DNA from: RDXT01 sp033765305
GTDB taxonomy: Bacteria > Bacteroidota > Bacteroidia > J057
NCBI GenBank assembly: GCA_033765305.1
Contig: JANRID010000015.1
Location: forward strand, 36,467 to 100,466
Length of the DNA: 64,000 nt
Direction of reading: 5' to 3'
The position numbers were made by a program, and so were the translations under genes. Positions 36,008-44,251 of the stretch are shown here, one piece after another; positions within the stretch are counted from its first letter, which is position 1; every line of letters begins with the position of its first letter. The notes below the pieces were generated by a model. It was not told the DNA's origin. It saw only the letters and a program-made list of their open reading frames with translations, and made no database searches.

Positions 36008-36766
36008 TTATAAACTCAACTTCATTCTTTTATGAATTTGCATTGCACTTGAACTTCCATACTCTGGTCCGTAGTCTCCAAAGTACTCAACTTTATCAGG
36101 TAGTTTTTCATATTGCGCAATATCTCCAATGCTATATGTATGGCCAAGCACATATTCTGGCAATACATTTTTCTTTTCTTCAACTGTCAAAGTTAGTTTA
36201 CTGCCTTGATTTTCAAGGCTCGAGCAAAGGCTGCCGCCTTCAGACAAAATTTCACAAATTGCTTTGGGCATAATATCATTCTTTATATAAAGGTCAGTGT
36301 ATGCGCAAGTATTATGGTGGTTTATGTACATTGCGCTGTAAATCTTATTCTCTCTGCTCCAGAAACTTATTTCACAATTTTTCATTCGTGAAACATATCC
36401 GTTTCCCCAATATCTGTCTTTTATTCCAACAAAGTGCTTATCAATGTTAAACTTCTGAATTTCAAAAAATTCTTGTTGAATTAATCTGTCTTTTACTTTT
36501 ACAAGTATTCCATTAAATTTATTGTCAACACCCTTGATTGAATCGTACAAATACTCATCGCAAAGAATATAGGAATATATTATATCTTTGAAAGCAACAA
36601 TTGGCGTTATATCGGCGCCTGCTGATAAATAGAAGCAACTATCTTCCAACACATCTCTAATTGTAATATGGAGCATTTCAATCGTAAAATGCTCAAGTCG
36701 CCCTGACTCTATGCGATATTTTGCTTTTCTTAGCCATTTTGGCATATCTTCTTGCAATTTTTTCAT
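36008..36766 (-). CDS. AT-rich orphan gene, unknown function
   Basis: 252 residues, cytoplasmic, rich in Lys, Ile, Asn and Tyr (MKKLQEDMPKWLRKAKYRIE at the start; DKVEYFGDYGPEYGSSSA near the end). I recognise no domain. The DNA is strikingly AT-rich (15 GC of 60 bases in the line at 36421), unlike everything else in the window, so recent transfer from an AT-rich donor is likely. A near-consensus sigma-70 promoter (36885-36913) lies upstream on the same strand. Codon pattern and an open 759-bp frame in AT-rich DNA strongly support a real gene. Confidence 0.75.
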   Translation of the reverse strand: MKKLQEDMPKWLRKAKYRIESGRLEHFTIEMLHITIRDVLEDSCFYLSAGADITPIVAFKDIIYSYILCDEYLYDSIKGVDNKFNGILVKVKDRLIQQEFFEIQKFNIDKHFVGIKDRYWGNGYVSRMKNCEISFWSRENKIYSAMYINHHNTCAYTDLYIKNDIMPKAICEILSEGGSLCSSLENQGSKLTLTVEEKKNVLPEYVLGHTYSIGDIAQYEKLPDKVEYFGDYGPEYGSSSAMQIHKRMKLSL

Positions 36767-36884
36767 TTCATTGGCATATTATTTTTCATATGAATATTGT
36801 TTTACAATGAACATCAACACCGATATACACGCAATTACTTTCATATCCCGCCGCTCGCTCCTCTCCCCCAAAGAACACCCCACT

Positions 36885-36913
36885 AATATAAGCTACAGCC
36901 CGCCCATTGTCAA
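36885..36913 (-). promoter_or_regulatory. E. coli-type (sigma-70-like) promoter upstream of the AT-rich gene
   Basis: Minus-strand TTGACA (36908-36913), exactly 17 bp, then TATATT (36885-36890). This is unlike the Bacteroidota TAnnTTTG promoters elsewhere in the window. It would give a leader of about 110 nt before the start at 36766. Confidence 0.4.
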
Positions 36914-36991
36914 GCGCTGCCCGCCCAGAAGGGCCAGTCCTGAAGGCGCCGCACGGTCTGCCCGAATGAGCGCCAATCTGTTCAGAAACCC

Positions 36992-37987
36992 TCACCCATC
37001 CGCCTCGCCTTCGAATCCCGTCTCCAGCGGGCGGGCGTCGTAGCCCTGTTCGCAGAGCCAGCGCGAAAACAGCTCGCTGTACCCATGCGTGACGAGGATG
37101 CGCTCCGCGCCGGTGGCGCGGATGGCGGCATTGAGGCCGTCCCAGTCGGCGTGGTCCGAGAGCACGAAGCCCCGGTCGGCAGCCCGGCGGCGCCGGGCTC
37201 CGCGCAGCGCCATCCACCCCGATGCAATCCCCGTCGACAGCGGCTCGAAGCGCCGCGTCCAGGCCGAGTCCGCCGCGTTGGGCGGCGCCAGGATCAGCGC
37301 GCCGCGCCAGGCGGATTTGGGCTCCGAGCCGCTGACAGCCAGCGCTTCCCGCACCGGGACCCCCTGCGCCCGCAGGGCGTCGTGCACCGCCAGGATGGCC
37401 CCGTGCGCATACACCGGCCCCGGGCCTTCCGCCGGCAGGGCGTGCAGCAGCCGCTGGGCCTTGCCCAGCGCATAGCCGATGAGCAGGCTTGCCTTGCCCG
37501 CCGCCGCATTGCGCCGCCACCAGTCCGCAATCTCCGCCGCCACCGCCTCCTGCGGCTGCCAGCGGTAGATCGGCAGCCCGAAGGTCGACTCAGTGATGAA
37601 GCAGTGGCAGCGCAGCGGCTCGAACGGCGCGCTCAGGCCGTCGGCCTCCAGCTTGTAGTCGCCCGACACCACCCAGACCTCGCCCCGCCATTCCACCCGG
37701 ATCTGCGCCGAGCCCACGATATGCCCGGCCGGATGGAACGAAAACCGCACCCCGTTGACGGTCACCGTCTCCCCGTACGCCACGGTCTGGAGGTCAATGT
37801 CCGCGCCGAGCCGCTGCCGCAGGATCGGCGCGCTGCCGTGCTGCGCCAGGTACTGCCCCATGCCCGGCCGCGCATGGTCGGAATGCGCATGCGTGATCAG
37901 GGCCCGCGCCACGGGCCGCCAGGGATCGATAAAAACATCCGCCTGCGGGCAGTACATGCCCTGCGGCGTGCTGTGCAGCAGGTCCAT
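36992..37987 (-). CDS. MBL-fold ligase-associated DNA exonuclease-like protein
   Basis: 331 residues of the metallo-beta-lactamase/beta-CASP type found as the ligase-associated exonuclease in LigD-like or ATP-dependent ligase clusters. The zinc motif is THAHSDHAR near residue 32, with further ligands in HPAGHIVGSAQI, SGDYKLE and the C-terminal SDHADWDGL and THGYSE. The start (ATG at 37987, MDLLHSTPQGMYCPQADVFI) fits the family, which begins almost at once with this strand; a longer frame upstream overlaps the serpin promoter region. The usual neighbours (ATP-dependent ligase, Lhr-like helicase) are not present. Confidence 0.88.
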   Translation of the reverse strand: MDLLHSTPQGMYCPQADVFIDPWRPVARALITHAHSDHARPGMGQYLAQHGSAPILRQRLGADIDLQTVAYGETVTVNGVRFSFHPAGHIVGSAQIRVEWRGEVWVVSGDYKLEADGLSAPFEPLRCHCFITESTFGLPIYRWQPQEAVAAEIADWWRRNAAAGKASLLIGYALGKAQRLLHALPAEGPGPVYAHGAILAVHDALRAQGVPVREALAVSGSEPKSAWRGALILAPPNAADSAWTRRFEPLSTGIASGWMALRGARRRRAADRGFVLSDHADWDGLNAAIRATGAERILVTHGYSELFSRWLCEQGYDARPLETGFEGEADG

Positions 37988-38087
37988 CGCCTCTGATAAC
38001 GCAGAAGCAGCGCCGAAGTTCTGCCCGCTTGCAGCAGATGCGCGCCCGCCTGCGTCTTGGGGATATCGTACAGCAAACAAGACCGCT

Positions 38088-39296
38088 ATGCGTACCCTCC
38101 CCTTCATCCGCTTCGCCTGGCTGCTTCCCATGCTGCTGAGCGTGCAGGCCTGCGACCTCCTGACCGTGGAGCCCGATTGCCCCCAGGCAAAGAAGGCCAT
38201 TACCGAGGCCCAGAATGAATTCGCCTTCCGCATGCTGCGGGAAGTGAGCCAGGACGCCCAGCCGGGAGACAACCTGTTTATCTCGCCCCTCAGCATCCAG
38301 ATGGCCCTCGGCATGACCGCCAACGGCGCAGTAGGCGAAACCCGGGAGGAAATGCTCCGCGCCCTCGGCACGGATGCCTTCCGCATCGAGGAGCTGAACG
38401 AAGCCAACCGCTCCGCCCTCTGCCGCCTCGCCTCGCTCGACCCGCGGGTGAAGGCCGCCCTCGCCAATTCCGTCTGGATCCGCGAAGGCTTTCCGGTGCA
38501 TCAGGCCTTCATCGATCTGGTGGAAACGGAATACAGCGCCGAGGTCCGCACCGAAAATTTCGGCGATCCCGGCGCCGTGGACCTGATCAACCAGTGGGCC
38601 AGCGACCACACCGAAGGCAAAATCGACGAAATCCTGGAGTCGATCTCGCCCGACTACGTGATGTTCCTGATCAACGCCATCTACTTCGAGGCGCCCTGGC
38701 GCCGGGCCTTCGATCCGGATCTCACGCAGGAAAGCCTGTTCACCCGCCCAGACGGCTCGCAGGTCAACTGCCAGATGATGAACGGCAAAAAAGGCTACCT
38801 GGGCTACCAGGATGCGGAAGTCACGATCGCCGATGTGCCGTACGGCAAGGAGTCCGCCTTCTCGATGACGCTCATCGCGCCGGAGTACGGCAAGTCGGCC
38901 GATTCGCTGCTGGCGCAGTTCGACGAGCAGCGCTGGGACGCCTGGACCAGCCTGCTGGACACCACCAGCCTGGAGCTGTTCATGCCGAAACTGGAGCTGG
39001 ATGCGGAATACGACCTCATCCCGGCCCTCTGGCGGATGGGCATGCAGCGCGCCTTTCAGGACAATGCCGAGTTCAGCAGCCTGACGGACCAGAGCGTCAT
39101 GATCGATCTGGTCAAGCACAACAGCTACCTCAAAGCTGATGAAGCAGGCACCACGGCAGCCGCCGTCACGACGGTAGGCATCGTGGAGACGAGCCTGCCG
39201 CCCGCGCTGCGCTTCGACCGGCCCTTCCTGCTGGCCATCCGCGAGCGCGCCACCAATCAGATCCTGTTCCTGGGTGTCATCCGGGATCCGTCCTGA
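38088..39296 (+). CDS. Serpin-family lipoprotein (serine/cysteine protease inhibitor)
   Basis: 402-residue serpin with a lipoprotein signal (lipobox VQAC, Cys near 17), so anchored in the envelope or on the surface. Serpin landmarks: NLFISPLSIQMALGMTANGA, ANSVWIREG, INAIYFEAPW, HNSYLKADEAGTTAAA and a C-terminal FDRPFLLAIRERATNQILF. The hinge (Glu352 at P17, Gly354, Thr355, then Ala-rich) has the small residues needed for strand insertion, so it should be inhibitory. By alignment with alpha-1-antitrypsin the scissile bond would be Thr368-Ser369. A terminator follows directly. Target protease unknown. Confidence 0.93.
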   Translation: MRTLPFIRFAWLLPMLLSVQACDLLTVEPDCPQAKKAITEAQNEFAFRMLREVSQDAQPGDNLFISPLSIQMALGMTANGAVGETREEMLRALGTDAFRIEELNEANRSALCRLASLDPRVKAALANSVWIREGFPVHQAFIDLVETEYSAEVRTENFGDPGAVDLINQWASDHTEGKIDEILESISPDYVMFLINAIYFEAPWRRAFDPDLTQESLFTRPDGSQVNCQMMNGKKGYLGYQDAEVTIADVPYGKESAFSMTLIAPEYGKSADSLLAQFDEQRWDAWTSLLDTTSLELFMPKLELDAEYDLIPALWRMGMQRAFQDNAEFSSLTDQSVMIDLVKHNSYLKADEAGTTAAAVTTVGIVETSLPPALRFDRPFLLAIRERATNQILFLGVIRDPS

Positions 39297-39323
39297 ATAT
39301 CCGGGTTGATCTATCAGGTCCGG

Positions 39324-39356
39324 GGCGCAGGCTGCATGGCCTGCGCCTGCTGTTTT
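39324..39356 (+). terminator. Terminator after the serpin gene
   Basis: Perfect 9-bp arms ggcgcaggc (39324-39332) and gcctgcgcc (39339-39347), then tgctgtttta. It reaches the stop codon of the convergent SDR gene. Confidence 0.65.
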
Positions 39357-40176
39357 ATACGCCGGCGTAGGCGCTGAATCCGCCGTCCACGGGGATCACC
39401 GTGCCGGTGACGAAGCGCGAGGCATCGCTGCAGAGCCAGATGAGGGTGCCGGCGAGGTCGCCGGGCTGTCCGAAGCGGCCTGCGGGCGTGTGGGCGAGGA
39501 TAGCCTCGCCCCGGGGCGTGAGGCCGCCGCCGGGCAGGGTCAGGAGGCTGCGGTTCTGCTCCGTGAGGAAGAATCCGGGCGCAATGGCATTGACCCGGAG
39601 GCCTTCGCCGAACTTCCGCGCCAGATCCACTGCCAGCCAGCGGGTGAAATTGTCCAGGGCCGCCTTGGCAGCCGAATAGCCTGCCACGCGGGTCAGCGGG
39701 CGCTGCGCCGCCATGGACGAGATCTGCACCATCGCGCCCTGCCCCTGGGCCGCCATGGCTTCGCCGAAAATCCGGGCCGGCAGCACCGTGCCCATGAAGT
39801 TGAGGTCCATCACGCCGCGCAGGGCCTCCGGCTCCAGGTCGAGGAAGGAGCCGCCCGGCGGCACGACCGCCTCTGGCAGATTGCCGCCGGCGGCGCTGAT
39901 CAGCAGATCGATCCGGCCCCAGGCATCCAGCACCTGCCCGCGCGCCTGCGCGAGGGCTGCCGGGTCCAGCACATCGGCGGTGCAGGCCATGGCCTCGCCG
40001 CCTTCGGCCCGCAGCTGCGCGGCGAAAGCCGCCGTTTTGTCCGGATTGCGCCCGATGAGGGCGATGCGGGCGCCTGCGCCGGCCAGGGCGCGGCAGAACT
40101 CCTGGCCCAGCACCCCCGTGCCGCCGGTCACGGCGGCCGTTTTGCCTGCAAGTGAAAATAAGCGGCTGACATCCAT
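39355..40176 (-). CDS. SDR-family oxidoreductase, D-mannonate oxidoreductase-like
   Basis: 273-residue NAD(P)-dependent dehydrogenase. Cofactor motif TGGTGVLG (about 16-23), NAG-type motif present as SAAGGN, catalytic Ser in ISSMAAQ and Tyr-Lys in GYSAAKAAL. C-terminal INAIAPGFFLTEQNR-like sequence (VNAIAPGFFLTEQN), then TPAGRFGQPGDL and VTGTVIPVDGGFSAY, matches the SDR group annotated as D-mannonate/fructuronate oxidoreductase. Substrate assignment is from overall resemblance, not proof. The ATG at 40176 follows a perfect minus-strand TATGTTTG; the much longer upstream frame is antisense to other genes. Confidence 0.9.
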   Translation of the reverse strand: MDVSRLFSLAGKTAAVTGGTGVLGQEFCRALAGAGARIALIGRNPDKTAAFAAQLRAEGGEAMACTADVLDPAALAQARGQVLDAWGRIDLLISAAGGNLPEAVVPPGGSFLDLEPEALRGVMDLNFMGTVLPARIFGEAMAAQGQGAMVQISSMAAQRPLTRVAGYSAAKAALDNFTRWLAVDLARKFGEGLRVNAIAPGFFLTEQNRSLLTLPGGGLTPRGEAILAHTPAGRFGQPGDLAGTLIWLCSDASRFVTGTVIPVDGGFSAYAGV

Positions 40177-40192
40177 CGGCTTGCGTTTCCGG

Positions 40193-40200
40193 CAAACATA
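40193..40200 (-). promoter_or_regulatory. -7 element for the SDR gene
   Basis: Minus-strand TATGTTTG (exact TAnnTTTG) 16 bp before the start at 40176; leader of about 10 nt. The -33 box is unclear. Confidence 0.5.
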
Positions 40201-40235
40201 CGCCGGAATCGCCTGCGGCACGCATGCTTTTCCCC

Positions 40236-40243
40236 TAAGTTTG
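40236..40243 (+). promoter_or_regulatory. -7 element for the DMT-family gene
   Basis: TAAGTTTG (exact TAnnTTTG) 26 bp before the ATG at 40270. It is divergent from the SDR promoter 35 bp away. Confidence 0.5.
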
Positions 40244-40269
40244 CATCCGGATTTCAACTGCTGAACCCT

Positions 40270-40638
40270 ATGCGCTCCGTTTCCTCCATGCTGCTCCTCG
40301 TCCTCTCCAATGCATTCATGACCCTCGCCTGGTACGGGCATCTGAAATTCGGGGAAATCAAAGGCCTGAGCAAGCTCGGCCTCTTCGGCATCATCCTCGT
40401 CAGCTGGGGCATTGCCTTTGTGGAGTACTGCTTCCAGGTGCCCGCCAACCGGCTGGGCTTCAAGGGCACCGGCGGCCCCTTTTCCCTGGTGGAGCTCAAG
40501 GTGCTGCAGGAAGTGATTTCCCTGTCGGTATTCATGGTGTTTTCGCTGCTGTTTTTCAGGACGGAAACCTTCCGCTGGAACCACCTCGCCGGATTTGGCT
40601 TGCTCGTGCTGGCAGTGTATGTTATCTTCCGGAAGTAA
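40270..40638 (+). CDS. DMT-family small membrane protein (DUF486)
   Basis: 122 residues with four transmembrane segments (about 4-18, 33-51, 72-92, 102-119). AFMTLAWYGHLKF, WGIAFVEYCFQVPANRLG and LKVLQEVISLSVFMVFSLLF are highly characteristic of DUF486/DMT-family proteins, which are related to small multidrug-resistance transporters. No transported substrate is known. It has its own promoter and lies 42 bp upstream of the ceramidase-like gene, with which it may be cotranscribed. Confidence 0.92.
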   Translation: MRSVSSMLLLVLSNAFMTLAWYGHLKFGEIKGLSKLGLFGIILVSWGIAFVEYCFQVPANRLGFKGTGGPFSLVELKVLQEVISLSVFMVFSLLFFRTETFRWNHLAGFGLLVLAVYVIFRK

Positions 40639-40680
40639 ACCGGGTTTCCCCCCGAACCTACCACAAGGACTGCACTGCAT

Positions 40681-42228
40681 ATGCTCCGTACCTGGCTGAT
40701 CCGCCTTTTCTGGGCCCTGGCGGCCCTGCTGCTCGCTGCTGCCGGCTGGGCCGGCTGGAACTTCCGCGACCGCTTTCCCGAGTATGAAGTCCGCCTCCGC
40801 GTCGAGGCGCCTGCGCCGCGCACGGTGCGCGTGGGCTTTGCCCGGTATTCCATCACGCCGCCGGTGGAAGACACCTGGACCGACCGGGACGGCAATGCGG
40901 CCTACGATCCCAAGGCCGACGGCCCCTACGAGGACCGCAACGGCAACGGGCGCTTCGATGCTTTCTGGATGGCCGGCTTCGGGCAGGCACGGGCGGCAGC
41001 GGGCATCCACGACTCGCTCTGGGCGCGGGCCATCGTCATCGACGACGGGCAGACCCGGATCGCGCTGGTATCCATCGACGCCATCGGTTTCGGGCACGAC
41101 GAGGTCATCCGCGTGCGCAAGCTGATCCCCGCCGATGCGGAGATCGACTACGCCATGCTCACGAGCACGCACGTGCACGAGGCACCGGACCTGATGGGGC
41201 TCTGGGGCCCCGGGTCTTTCCGGAGCGGCGTGAATCCGGCGTATATGGCGATGGTGCAGCAGCGGGCGGCCCAGGCGGTGGCGGCAGCGGCAGGGCGTCT
41301 GCGCCCGGCCCGGCTGCGCTTCGCGCAGGACCTGAGCGGCGCGGCGCCGCTCGTAGGCGACACCCGCGATCCGCAGGTCCTGGATCCCGGCATTTATCTG
41401 ATGCAGGCCGTGGACCAGGAGGCCGACACCACGCTGGGCACGCTGATGGTCTGGGGCAATCACCCCGAAACCCTCTGGGCGGACAATCTGCTGATCACCT
41501 CCGATTTTCCGCACTACTTCCGCGAAGGCGTGGAGCGCGGCGTGCACCGGGGCGACAGCCTGCTGGCGCCGGGCATCGGCGGCATCTGCGTGTATGTGAA
41601 CGGTGCCATTGGCGGGCTGATGACCACGCACCCGGAGATCGGGGTGCCGGACCTGTGGTCGGATACGGTGTACACGGCTCCCTCCTTCGACAAGGCACGG
41701 GCCCAGGGCGAGCGGCTTGCCCTGCTGGCGCTCGGCGCGCTGGGGCAGGCCGAAACCGTGGAGCAGGCCGGCATCGGCCTGCGCGCCCGCACCCTCGACC
41801 TGCCGCTGGACAACAGCCTCTTCCGCCTTGCAGCCGCTATGGGCACCCTCCAGCGCGGCATGAGCACCTGGATGCATGTGCGCAGCGAAGTGGCCGTCTG
41901 GACCCTGGGGCCGGCCTCCTTCCTGCTCGTGCCCGGCGAAATCTACCCGGAGATCGTCAATGGCGGCATCGTAGCCCCCGAAACCGGCGATTTCCAGGGC
42001 GCGCCCGTCGAAGTGCCGGCCCTGCGGGAGCGCATGCCCGGCACCTACCGCTTCGTGCTGGGCCTCGCCAACGACGAGGTGGGCTATATCATTCCCCGCA
42101 CCGAGTGGGATACCCAGGCGCCCTTTCTCGGCGGCGCATCCGAAGGGCCCTACGGCGAGATCGTTTCCCTCGGCCCCGAAACGGCCCCGATCCTGCACCG
42201 CGCCCTGCTGGAGCTGCTGGAGCCCTGA
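40681..42228 (+). CDS. Neutral/alkaline ceramidase-like protein, membrane-anchored
   Basis: 515 residues with an N-terminal transmembrane anchor (about 8-28) and a large exported domain. GFARYSITPP and LTSTHVHEAPDLMG resemble the zinc-binding N-terminal domain of neutral/alkaline non-lysosomal ceramidases (for instance the conserved THTHS-like His pair, here STHVHEAP). NHPETLW and PGEIYPEI are further family features. Family members hydrolyse ceramides, but this short form lacks the C-terminal beta-sandwich, and many such Bacteroidota proteins have unknown substrates. Internal DRDGNAAYDP / DRNGNGRFDA repeats resemble Ca-binding loops. Confidence 0.82.
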   Translation: MLRTWLIRLFWALAALLLAAAGWAGWNFRDRFPEYEVRLRVEAPAPRTVRVGFARYSITPPVEDTWTDRDGNAAYDPKADGPYEDRNGNGRFDAFWMAGFGQARAAAGIHDSLWARAIVIDDGQTRIALVSIDAIGFGHDEVIRVRKLIPADAEIDYAMLTSTHVHEAPDLMGLWGPGSFRSGVNPAYMAMVQQRAAQAVAAAAGRLRPARLRFAQDLSGAAPLVGDTRDPQVLDPGIYLMQAVDQEADTTLGTLMVWGNHPETLWADNLLITSDFPHYFREGVERGVHRGDSLLAPGIGGICVYVNGAIGGLMTTHPEIGVPDLWSDTVYTAPSFDKARAQGERLALLALGALGQAETVEQAGIGLRARTLDLPLDNSLFRLAAAMGTLQRGMSTWMHVRSEVAVWTLGPASFLLVPGEIYPEIVNGGIVAPETGDFQGAPVEVPALRERMPGTYRFVLGLANDEVGYIIPRTEWDTQAPFLGGASEGPYGEIVSLGPETAPILHRALLELLEP

Positions 42229-42282
42229 GCGGCGCCGGAACCAATTCCGCAAACCAGCGTTATAACACTGGTTTTAACCGGA

Positions 42283-42513
42283 ATGCCGATGTCTGCTCCT
42301 GCCTCCGCCCCCCGCAAGCACAAGCTCGCCCTGCTCGTCTGGATGGGGATTTATCCGCTCGTCACGCTGATTTCCGTTGTGCTGGGGCCGGTGCTGGCCC
42401 AGCTGCCTCTCCTGCTGCGGACGCTCGTCATGACCCTGATCCTGGTGCCGGTAATGGTGTACGGCATCATTCCGTTTATTCAGACGCGTTTCGGGGCCTG
42501 GCTGCGGAAATGA
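42283..42513 (+). CDS. Small two-span membrane protein, unknown function
   Basis: 76 residues: basic N-terminus (PRKHK) then two transmembrane segments (about 16-38 and 43-65, LALLVWMGIYPLVTLISVVL; TLVMTLILVPVMVYGIIPFI) and a basic end. This resembles the C-terminal membrane segment of some antibiotic-biosynthesis monooxygenase-type proteins, but here it stands alone. Same strand as the flanking ceramidase-like and MFS genes, 54 bp after the former. Confidence 0.6.
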   Translation: MPMSAPASAPRKHKLALLVWMGIYPLVTLISVVLGPVLAQLPLLLRTLVMTLILVPVMVYGIIPFIQTRFGAWLRK

Positions 42514-42587
42514 TTGCGCCGGACATCTGTGCGGCTGCAAATGGCGTTTATGTATAACTGGCTGTTCTTGAGCCAGGCATTGCCCGC

Positions 42588-43760
42588 ATGTCCCATCCTC
42601 CGCTGCTGACCCGGCAGTTCTGGCTGCTTGCCCTGAGCAACTTTTTGTTCAGCGCTTCTTTTCAGATGATCATCCCGGAACTGCCTGCCATGCTCAGCGC
42701 AATGGGCGGGAAAGCATACATCGGGTATCTCATCACCTTGTTTACTGTCACAGCGGGCCTGGCGCGCCCCTTCAGCGGCAAGCTGGCCGACCGCATCGGG
42801 CGGGTGCCCATCATGGCGCTGGGGTCTGTGACCTGTTTCGTGTGCAGCCTGCTGTACCCGTCCGTGCACAGCGTAACGGCCTTTCTGCTGCTGCGCCTGT
42901 TTCACGGCCTGTCCACGGGCACCAAGCCGACGGCGACGATGGCCTATGTGGCCGACGTAGCGCCGGAGGCCCGCCGGGGCGAAGCGGCGGGCCTGCTGGG
43001 CATTTTTACAGCAGTGGGCATGTCGGCGGGGCCTGCGCTGGGCGGCTGGCTGGCGGGGGTATCGCTGCAGGCGATGTTTTACACCTCGGCGGCCTTTGCC
43101 CTGCTCTCCATCCTGTGCCTGGGCCGGCTGCGGGAAACCCTTCCCAACCCGGAGCGCTTCCGCCTGCGCATGCTGCGCATCGGCTGGCAGGATGTCTATG
43201 AACCCCGCGTGCTGGGGCCAGCCCTGGTGATGCTGCTGCTGTCGTTTTCGACAGGGGTGGTGCTGATTCTGGTGCCGGACCACAGCCTGCGGATCGGGCT
43301 GACGAATAAGGGCCTGTTTTTCACGGTCTATACCCTGGCCTCGCTGTGCGTGCGGCTCTTCGGCGCCAAAATTCCCGACCGCTACGGGCGGACCCCGGTG
43401 CTGCTGATTTCCTCGGCGGTGCTGGCGGTATCGCTCTTCATGCTGGCGGTTTCGTCGCATCCGGCGGTCTTTTTTGCGGCGGCGCTCGTGTATGGCGCGG
43501 CCTGGGGACTCAATTCGCCCACCCTGACGGCCTGGACGGTGGATCTGAGCCATCCGGAGTTCCGGGGCCGGGCCATGGCCACCCTGTTTGTGGCGCTGGA
43601 GGCCGGCATCGGACTCGGCGCCTGGCTGGCAGGCTGGCTGTACGGCGGCCTGAACGGTCCGATCGCCCTGCTGTATGTCCTCTCCGGGCTGGCCGCCTGT
43701 GCGGCATCGGGCTATCTGCTCTGGTTCCGGATTAAACCCCGTGCGGTGCGCGCAGTCTAA
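42588..43760 (+). CDS. MFS transporter
   Basis: 390-residue major facilitator with about 12 transmembrane segments. The loop 2-3 signature is GKLADRIGRVPIMALG (about residues 63-78), and the matching loop 8-9 motif in the second half is KIPDRYGRTPVLLIS. HGLSTGTKPTATMAYVADVA and GMSAGPALGGWLAG are typical of the drug-efflux (TetA/Bcr-type) groups. Substrate cannot be inferred. It lies in a run of plus-strand genes and is followed after 29 bp by a small secreted protein gene. Confidence 0.93.
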   Translation: MSHPPLLTRQFWLLALSNFLFSASFQMIIPELPAMLSAMGGKAYIGYLITLFTVTAGLARPFSGKLADRIGRVPIMALGSVTCFVCSLLYPSVHSVTAFLLLRLFHGLSTGTKPTATMAYVADVAPEARRGEAAGLLGIFTAVGMSAGPALGGWLAGVSLQAMFYTSAAFALLSILCLGRLRETLPNPERFRLRMLRIGWQDVYEPRVLGPALVMLLLSFSTGVVLILVPDHSLRIGLTNKGLFFTVYTLASLCVRLFGAKIPDRYGRTPVLLISSAVLAVSLFMLAVSSHPAVFFAAALVYGAAWGLNSPTLTAWTVDLSHPEFRGRAMATLFVALEAGIGLGAWLAGWLYGGLNGPIALLYVLSGLAACAASGYLLWFRIKPRAVRAV

Positions 43761-43789
43761 TCTCCGTCCACAGCAAACAAGCACACTTC

Positions 43790-44107
43790 ATGCGTACCGC
43801 CATCTTTCTTTTCGTCCTGCTCTTCGCAGGCGCAGGTTCCCTGCATGCCCAGCTGGCCACGCCAGGCATTACCCAGGACCAGATCCAGCAGCAGCGCCGC
43901 ATCCGCCAGGGCGCGCGCAGCGGCGCGCTGACCCGCCGCGAGCTGGCGCACCTGCAGGCCCAGCAGGCGCAGATCCGGCATGCGAAGCGCATCGCCAAAG
44001 CCGACGGCCGGGTGACCGCCTGCGAGCGGGCCCGTATCGGAGCCCGGCAGCGCCATGCCAGCCGCTCCATCCGTCGCCAGAAGCACGACTGGCAGCACCG
44101 TTTCTGA
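43790..44107 (+). CDS. Small basic secreted protein, conserved hypothetical
   Basis: 105 residues with a signal peptide ending at HAQ (about 21). The mature part is helical and very rich in Arg, Gln and Ala (QQQRRIRQGARSGALTRREL; ADGRVTACERARIGARQRHA). The ADGRVT...ER segment resembles a degenerate EF-hand-like loop found in small conserved proteins of Bacteroidota and Proteobacteria, whose role is unknown. A hairpin terminator follows. It may be in an operon with the MFS gene. Confidence 0.65.
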   Translation: MRTAIFLFVLLFAGAGSLHAQLATPGITQDQIQQQRRIRQGARSGALTRRELAHLQAQQAQIRHAKRIAKADGRVTACERARIGARQRHASRSIRRQKHDWQHRF

Positions 44108-44137
44108 TCCCTGAAGACTTGTATTGTTTCCCTGATG

Positions 44138-44167
44138 CGCCCGGCTTCTGGGGGAGGCCGGGCGTTT
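44138..44167 (+). terminator. Terminator after the small secreted protein gene
   Basis: Arms cgcccggc (44138-44145) and gccgggcg (44157-44164), 11-nt loop, short T tail. Confidence 0.55.
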
Positions 44168-44225
44168 GGCATGCAGGCAGGACAGGGAATCGCAAGCGGC
44201 CTGCGCAGGATTGGGCCGGGTGCTG

Positions 44226-44233
44226 TATCTTTG
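44226..44233 (+). promoter_or_regulatory. -7 element for the helical-repeat protein gene
   Basis: TATCTTTG (exact TAnnTTTG) 18 bp before the ATG at 44252. It supports that start over an upstream in-frame ATG at 44135. Confidence 0.5.
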
Positions 44234-44251
44234 CGGATCAGGCCCGTTCCG

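Noticed and set aside
40177..42252. N-terminal extension of the SDR gene to 965 codons
   Set aside because: The extension is antisense to the DMT and ceramidase-like genes, and an exact promoter element sits just before the ATG at 40176.
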